Position numbers and translations under genes: made by a program. The notes under the pieces are model-generated. The model did not search any database. It had not been told where the DNA came from and saw only the letters and a list, made by a program, of their open reading frames with translations. From Streptomyces graminofaciens (GTDB lineage: Bacteria > Actinomycetota > Actinomycetes > Streptomycetales > Streptomycetaceae), in the NCBI RefSeq assembly GCF_030294945.1, contig NZ_AP018448.1, positions 5,548,001 to 5,612,000 on the forward strand: a DNA stretch of 64,000 bases, in the 5' to 3' direction. This document shows, in pieces, positions 60,594-64,000 of the stretch; the stretch's first letter is position 1; the number at the start of each line of letters is the position of its first letter.

Positions 60594-63500
60594 ATGCAGA
60601 TCCGGCTGACCGTCATAGACCCGCTGGGACCGACCTCGGAGCCGCGAGCCCGTGCCACGGCCTGCGATGTGCTGGTCACGGCGCCGGCCGGGACGGCGCT
60701 CGCCGCGGTCGCCTCGGGCCTGGCCTCGGCCGTGGGCGGCGAGGGCGGCGTTTCTTCGCACGAGCGGGGCCGCGAGCCCGGCGGCACCCAGGTGGTGCTG
60801 TACGCGGGCGCCGAGCGCCTCGACACCCAGCGCTGCACCCTGGGCGAGCCGCCCCTGATCGACGGCGCCGTGCTCTCCCTGGGCGCCCCCACCGAGGCGG
60901 GCCCGGAGGCCGACGAGGCCGCGGCCCAGCTGCATGTGGTGGCGGGCCCCGACGCGGGCGGCGTCCACCTCCTGCACGGCGGCAAGATCCACATCGGCCG
61001 CTCCGCCGACGCGGACGTCCCGCTCGACGACCCCGACGTCTCCCGGCTGCACTGCGCGGTCACCCTCTCCGCCGACGGCCGCGTCTCGGTCGCCGACCTC
61101 GGCTCCACGAACGGCACGACCCTGGACGGCGCGCGCGTGGGGGACCGTCCGGTGCGGCTGGTCCCGGGCGCGTTGCTCCAGATCGGCGAGTCGACGCTCC
61201 GGCTGGCCTCGTCCTCGGGCTCGGCAGCGGTGGGGACCACGCCGGACGGGGAGGGGCATGTTCGGGTGGCGGGCGGGGCTTCGTCGCCTTCGCCGTCCTC
61301 CTCGGCGCCGCCGTCCTCCTCAGCGCCGTCGTCCTCAGCGCCGTCGTCCTCGTCCGGAACAGGGGTGGGCTCCGGCTCGGGGGGTGTGCCCCGGCAGGTG
61401 GCGTCCGGGCGGAGTTCGGCGGGGGGCTCTTCAGGGGCCTCGGAGCATGGGCGTTCGGAGCCGTTGGTGCCGGGGCAGGGCGGGGCTCCGGGGATCGAGC
61501 GGGCGTCGCGCGCGGCGGGGTCCGGCAGCGCTGGGGACGGGTCCGACGGTCTCGGCGAGGACCCGCCGAACGCGCTCGACTCCGGCACCCGCAAGGGCAC
61601 TCCCCTCCGGGGGACGGACGTGCCGGGCGGGGTGCGGAAACGCGGGGGGTTCGGCGCGTGGGCTCGGCGGCTCACCGGGGGGCGCGAGCAGTCGGGCGCG
61701 GGGCACGACCCGTACGAGTACGACTACGACGATGACGACGCCTCGTACGAGGCGCTCTCCTCGGTGTCGGCGACCGCCGTGCAGCGGCTGCCCGAGACGT
61801 GGCCGGACCCCGCCGCGCTGCTGCTGACCGCGCTCGGGCCCGGCCCCCGGCTGTGGGAGCGGGGCCCGGGGCACCCGGAGACGCTGACGGTACGGCTGGG
61901 GACGACCGACCGGGCGGCGCCCGACGGCTCCGGCACGCTGCCCGCCGTGCCGGTGACCACGGCACTGCGCGAGGTCGGCGCGCTGGGTCTGGCCGGGCCG
62001 CGCCCGCGGCTGCTGGGGCTGGCCCGCGCGGTGGTGGCCCAGCTCGCCGCGCTGCACGCCCCCGACACGCTGGAGCTCGTACTGATCAGCGCGGACCGCC
62101 ACCGCCCCGCCCAGGAGCGCACGGCCGACTGGTCCTGGCTCGGCTGGCTCCCTCACCTCCGCCCCGCCCACGGCCAGGACTGCCGTCTCCTCCTCGCCTA
62201 CGACCGCGACCAGGCCACGGCCCGCTTGGACGAGCTGCTGCGCCGGGTCGAGGACCACGCGCAGGACAGGGCGTCGGCGGGCCTCGGGACCGGGGACACA
62301 CGGGGTGCGGCGGACTCGGCCGACATGCCCGGCAGGCGGGCGTCGCGCCGGCCCTCCTGGGCGCGGGACGACGACCCGGCCGCCGGTGGCTTCGCGGGGC
62401 CGTACACGGTGGTGGTCGTGGACGGGGACCCCGGGGGCGCCGACGTGCGGGAGGCCGTGGTGCGGCTGGCGCAGGAGGGGCCCGGCGCCGGGATACATGT
62501 CGTGTGCCTCGCCGAGGCGGAGGCCGCGTCGCCCGCCTCGCCGGTGACGGAGACCTACACGGCGGCCTGCGAGGCCTCGCCCGCGTTCCGAGCGTGCGGG
62601 GCCGTGGCCCTGCTCAGCGGTGATGTGGCGACGGCGCTGCGGCTGTTGCGGGTCGCTCCCGGACAGGTGCCGGCGGAGCCCAGGGCCGGGGGCCAGGCGC
62701 GGGGCGAGGTGCACGCGCGCGAGGCCGACGCGGCGGTGCCGGCGAGCCGCTCGCACCCTGAAGCCGATGCCATACGTGTGGTCCGTCCCGGCGCCGGTCG
62801 TTCGGCGCAGGCGGACCCCGAGGCCATGAGCCGTACGCACACCGGTACCGGCCTGACGGCCGGGCAGGCCGATCGCACGCATCCCGGCACGGAGGACCTC
62901 GCCTCGTTCCTGGCGCCCGAGACCCCCGGTCTGCTGAACGGCGGCACGGTCGCGACGCTGGACGCCGTGTCGGCGGCCTGGGCGGAGCGGTTCGCGCGGG
63001 CACTGGCGCCGCTGCGCACGGACGGGGCCGCCGGGGACCGGCAGGCCCGGGTGTCGGCGCCGCTGCCCCAGTCCGCCCGACTGCTGGACGAGTTGGGGCT
63101 GGCGCGGGCCACCCCCGCGTCGCTGATGGCGCGTTGGGCGGACGCGGCCGACGACCGGTCGGCGGTCGGCGGGCGGGCCTGGGCCGTGCTCGGCGCCGGG
63201 CCGCGCGGGCCGGTCTCCGTGGACCTGGTCGCCGAGGGCCCGCATCTGCTGATCGAGGGGCCGGCCGGGAGCGGCCGTACGGAGCTGCTGCGATCCGTGG
63301 CCGCGTCGCTGGCCGCCGCCGAGCGGCCCGACCGGCTCGGGATCGCGCTGGTCGACGGCCGGGACGGCGGCGGTGGTGGCGGGAGTGCGGGTGGGGGCGG
63401 GCGGCCCGGGGACGGGCTGGGGGTCTGTACGGACCTGCCCCACGTCGGTACGCATCTCGTGGCCAACGACCCGGTGCGGATGCGGGAGTTCGCGCAGTCG

Positions 63501-64000
63501 TTGAGTGCCGAGCTCAAGCGGCGGGCGCAGTTGCTCGGGGAGTCCGGGTTCGCCGACTGGCACACCCGGCGGGAGGTGTCCGGGCGGCTCGTGAGCCAGC
63601 GGTCGGGCTCCGCCGGGGGGCAGGTGGGTGAGAGTGCTGCCGGGGCGGCGGACATCGACGCGCCGTCCAGTGCGACGGTGCGGCTTCGGCCGGGGGCCGG
63701 GCGCAGGAGTGCCGAGCAGGATCGGGGTGGCGCCGAAAGGGCGGTCGGGCTGCCGCGTCTCGTGGTGATCGTCGACGATCTCGATGCCTTGCTGTCGCCC
63801 GCGCTGGGTTCGCCGGGACGGCCTGCCGCCGGGTCGGTGGTGCGGGCGTTGGAGGCCGTGGTCCGGGAGGGCGTGCGGCTCGGGGTGCATCTCGTCGCGG
63901 CCGCGGCGGAGGGCTCCGCGTGGGGTGCCGGGGCGGGTGAGCTGGGGCGGGCGGTGTCGCTGCGGGCGTCGTTGAGCGCGCCGGTGCCGGGGCCGGACGA
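60594..64000 (+). CDS. FHA-domain FtsK/SpoIIIE-type ATPase, truncated by window end
   Basis: Over 1135 codons from ATG 60594 (MQIRLTVIDPLGPTSEPRAR), open to the right edge. An FHA phosphothreonine-binding domain sits at about residues 110-205: HIGRSADADVPLDDPDVSRL, then HCAVTLSADG and DLGSTNGTTLDG. A long Ser/Pro/Gly-rich linker follows. An ATPase domain has Walker A GPAGSGRT near residue 890 and Walker B LVVIVDDLDALL near 1056. A second ATPase domain may lie beyond the window. The family includes EccC-like and FtsK-like pumps with FHA modules. Being divergent from PkaA, it may recognise kinase-modified proteins. The cargo is unknown. Confidence 0.85.
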   Translation, partial: MQIRLTVIDPLGPTSEPRARATACDVLVTAPAGTALAAVASGLASAVGGEGGVSSHERGREPGGTQVVLYAGAERLDTQRCTLGEPPLIDGAVLSLGAPTEAGPEADEAAAQLHVVAGPDAGGVHLLHGGKIHIGRSADADVPLDDPDVSRLHCAVTLSADGRVSVADLGSTNGTTLDGARVGDRPVRLVPGALLQIGESTLRLASSSGSAAVGTTPDGEGHVRVAGGASSPSPSSSAPPSSSAPSSSAPSSSSGTGVGSGSGGVPRQVASGRSSAGGSSGASEHGRSEPLVPGQGGAPGIERASRAAGSGSAGDGSDGLGEDPPNALDSGTRKGTPLRGTDVPGGVRKRGGFGAWARRLTGGREQSGAGHDPYEYDYDDDDASYEALSSVSATAVQRLPETWPDPAALLLTALGPGPRLWERGPGHPETLTVRLGTTDRAAPDGSGTLPAVPVTTALREVGALGLAGPRPRLLGLARAVVAQLAALHAPDTLELVLISADRHRPAQERTADWSWLGWLPHLRPAHGQDCRLLLAYDRDQATARLDELLRRVEDHAQDRASAGLGTGDTRGAADSADMPGRRASRRPSWARDDDPAAGGFAGPYTVVVVDGDPGGADVREAVVRLAQEGPGAGIHVVCLAEAEAASPASPVTETYTAACEASPAFRACGAVALLSGDVATALRLLRVAPGQVPAEPRAGGQARGEVHAREADAAVPASRSHPEADAIRVVRPGAGRSAQADPEAMSRTHTGTGLTAGQADRTHPGTEDLASFLAPETPGLLNGGTVATLDAVSAAWAERFARALAPLRTDGAAGDRQARVSAPLPQSARLLDELGLARATPASLMARWADAADDRSAVGGRAWAVLGAGPRGPVSVDLVAEGPHLLIEGPAGSGRTELLRSVAASLAAAERPDRLGIALVDGRDGGGGGGSAGGGGRPGDGLGVCTDLPHVGTHLVANDPVRMREFAQSLSAELKRRAQLLGESGFADWHTRREVSGRLVSQRSGSAGGQVGESAAGAADIDAPSSATVRLRPGAGRRSAEQDRGGAERAVGLPRLVVIVDDLDALLSPALGSPGRPAAGSVVRALEAVVREGVRLGVHLVAAAAEGSAWGAGAGELGRAVSLRASLSAPVPGPD

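Noticed and set aside
61431..63890. 819-codon minus-strand frame opposite the FHA-FtsK gene
   Set aside because: Antisense of a frame with clear FHA and Walker motifs; Arg/Pro/His-rich composition without a domain.

Overview
This window is chromosomal DNA of a Streptomyces (or very close relative). It is very GC-rich, and genes are packed with GTGA/ATGA overlaps. GTG and TTG starts are common. The gene order from about 19 kb to the end follows the Streptomyces core segment that carries murA-hupA-malic enzyme-helR-sigU/rsuA-nnaR-narK-mat-smpB/ssrA-ftsEX-prfB-pkaB/pkaA (family and synteny knowledge, not a search).

Region 1 (1 to about 7547) is the distal part of an actinomycete integrative and conjugative element (AICE). 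On the minus strand, read right to left, lie a DUF6284 protein, a Pycsar-effector-like membrane protein, a SpdB2-like spread protein, an RRQRL zinc protein, a small coiled-coil protein, an FtsK-type Tra translocase, a small membrane spread protein and the start of a Prim-Pol replication gene. A GntR/UTRA repressor and a GNAT acetyltransferase run the other way. The element ends in a duplicated tRNA-Cys 3' end (attR). Integrase, excisionase and the intact tRNA must lie left of the window.

Region 2 (7.6-18.4 kb) holds a SUKH-type immunity gene, a three-subunit molybdenum hydroxylase (xanthine dehydrogenase family) operon, and a sugar ABC transporter operon (lipoprotein, two permeases) ending in a GH20 beta-N-acetylhexosaminidase.

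Region 3 (18.7-33.4 kb) holds a DUF3039 protein, YqgE/AlgH, murA, HU, an NAD malic enzyme, the RNA-polymerase recycling factor HelR, the ECF sigma/anti-sigma pair SigU-RsuA, a CGNR regulator, the nitrate regulator NnaR with the NarK transporter, and a serine hydrolase.

Region 4 (33.6-48.4 kb) holds a holin-like remnant, two small divergent genes, argG, a Pro-rich membrane protein, the mat exopolysaccharide cluster (matA, matB, acyltransferase), a LysR/MFS pair, and a GH31 glycosidase coupled to its LacI regulator.

Region 5 (48.4-64 kb) holds a hypothetical protein, tmRNA with SmpB, an S41 protease, a secreted basic protein, FtsX/FtsE, a zinc-ribbon membrane protein, an LAETG repeat-rich wall protein, release factor 2, the Ser/Thr kinases PkaB and PkaA, and a divergent FHA-FtsK ATPase that runs off the right edge.

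Non-coding structure is rich: perfect hairpin terminators between convergent genes, LacI, GlnR and ArgR-type operator candidates, MITE-like inverted repeats, and a dispersed GC-rich palindromic repeat family. No CRISPR array, intact insertion sequence or complete tRNA gene was seen.
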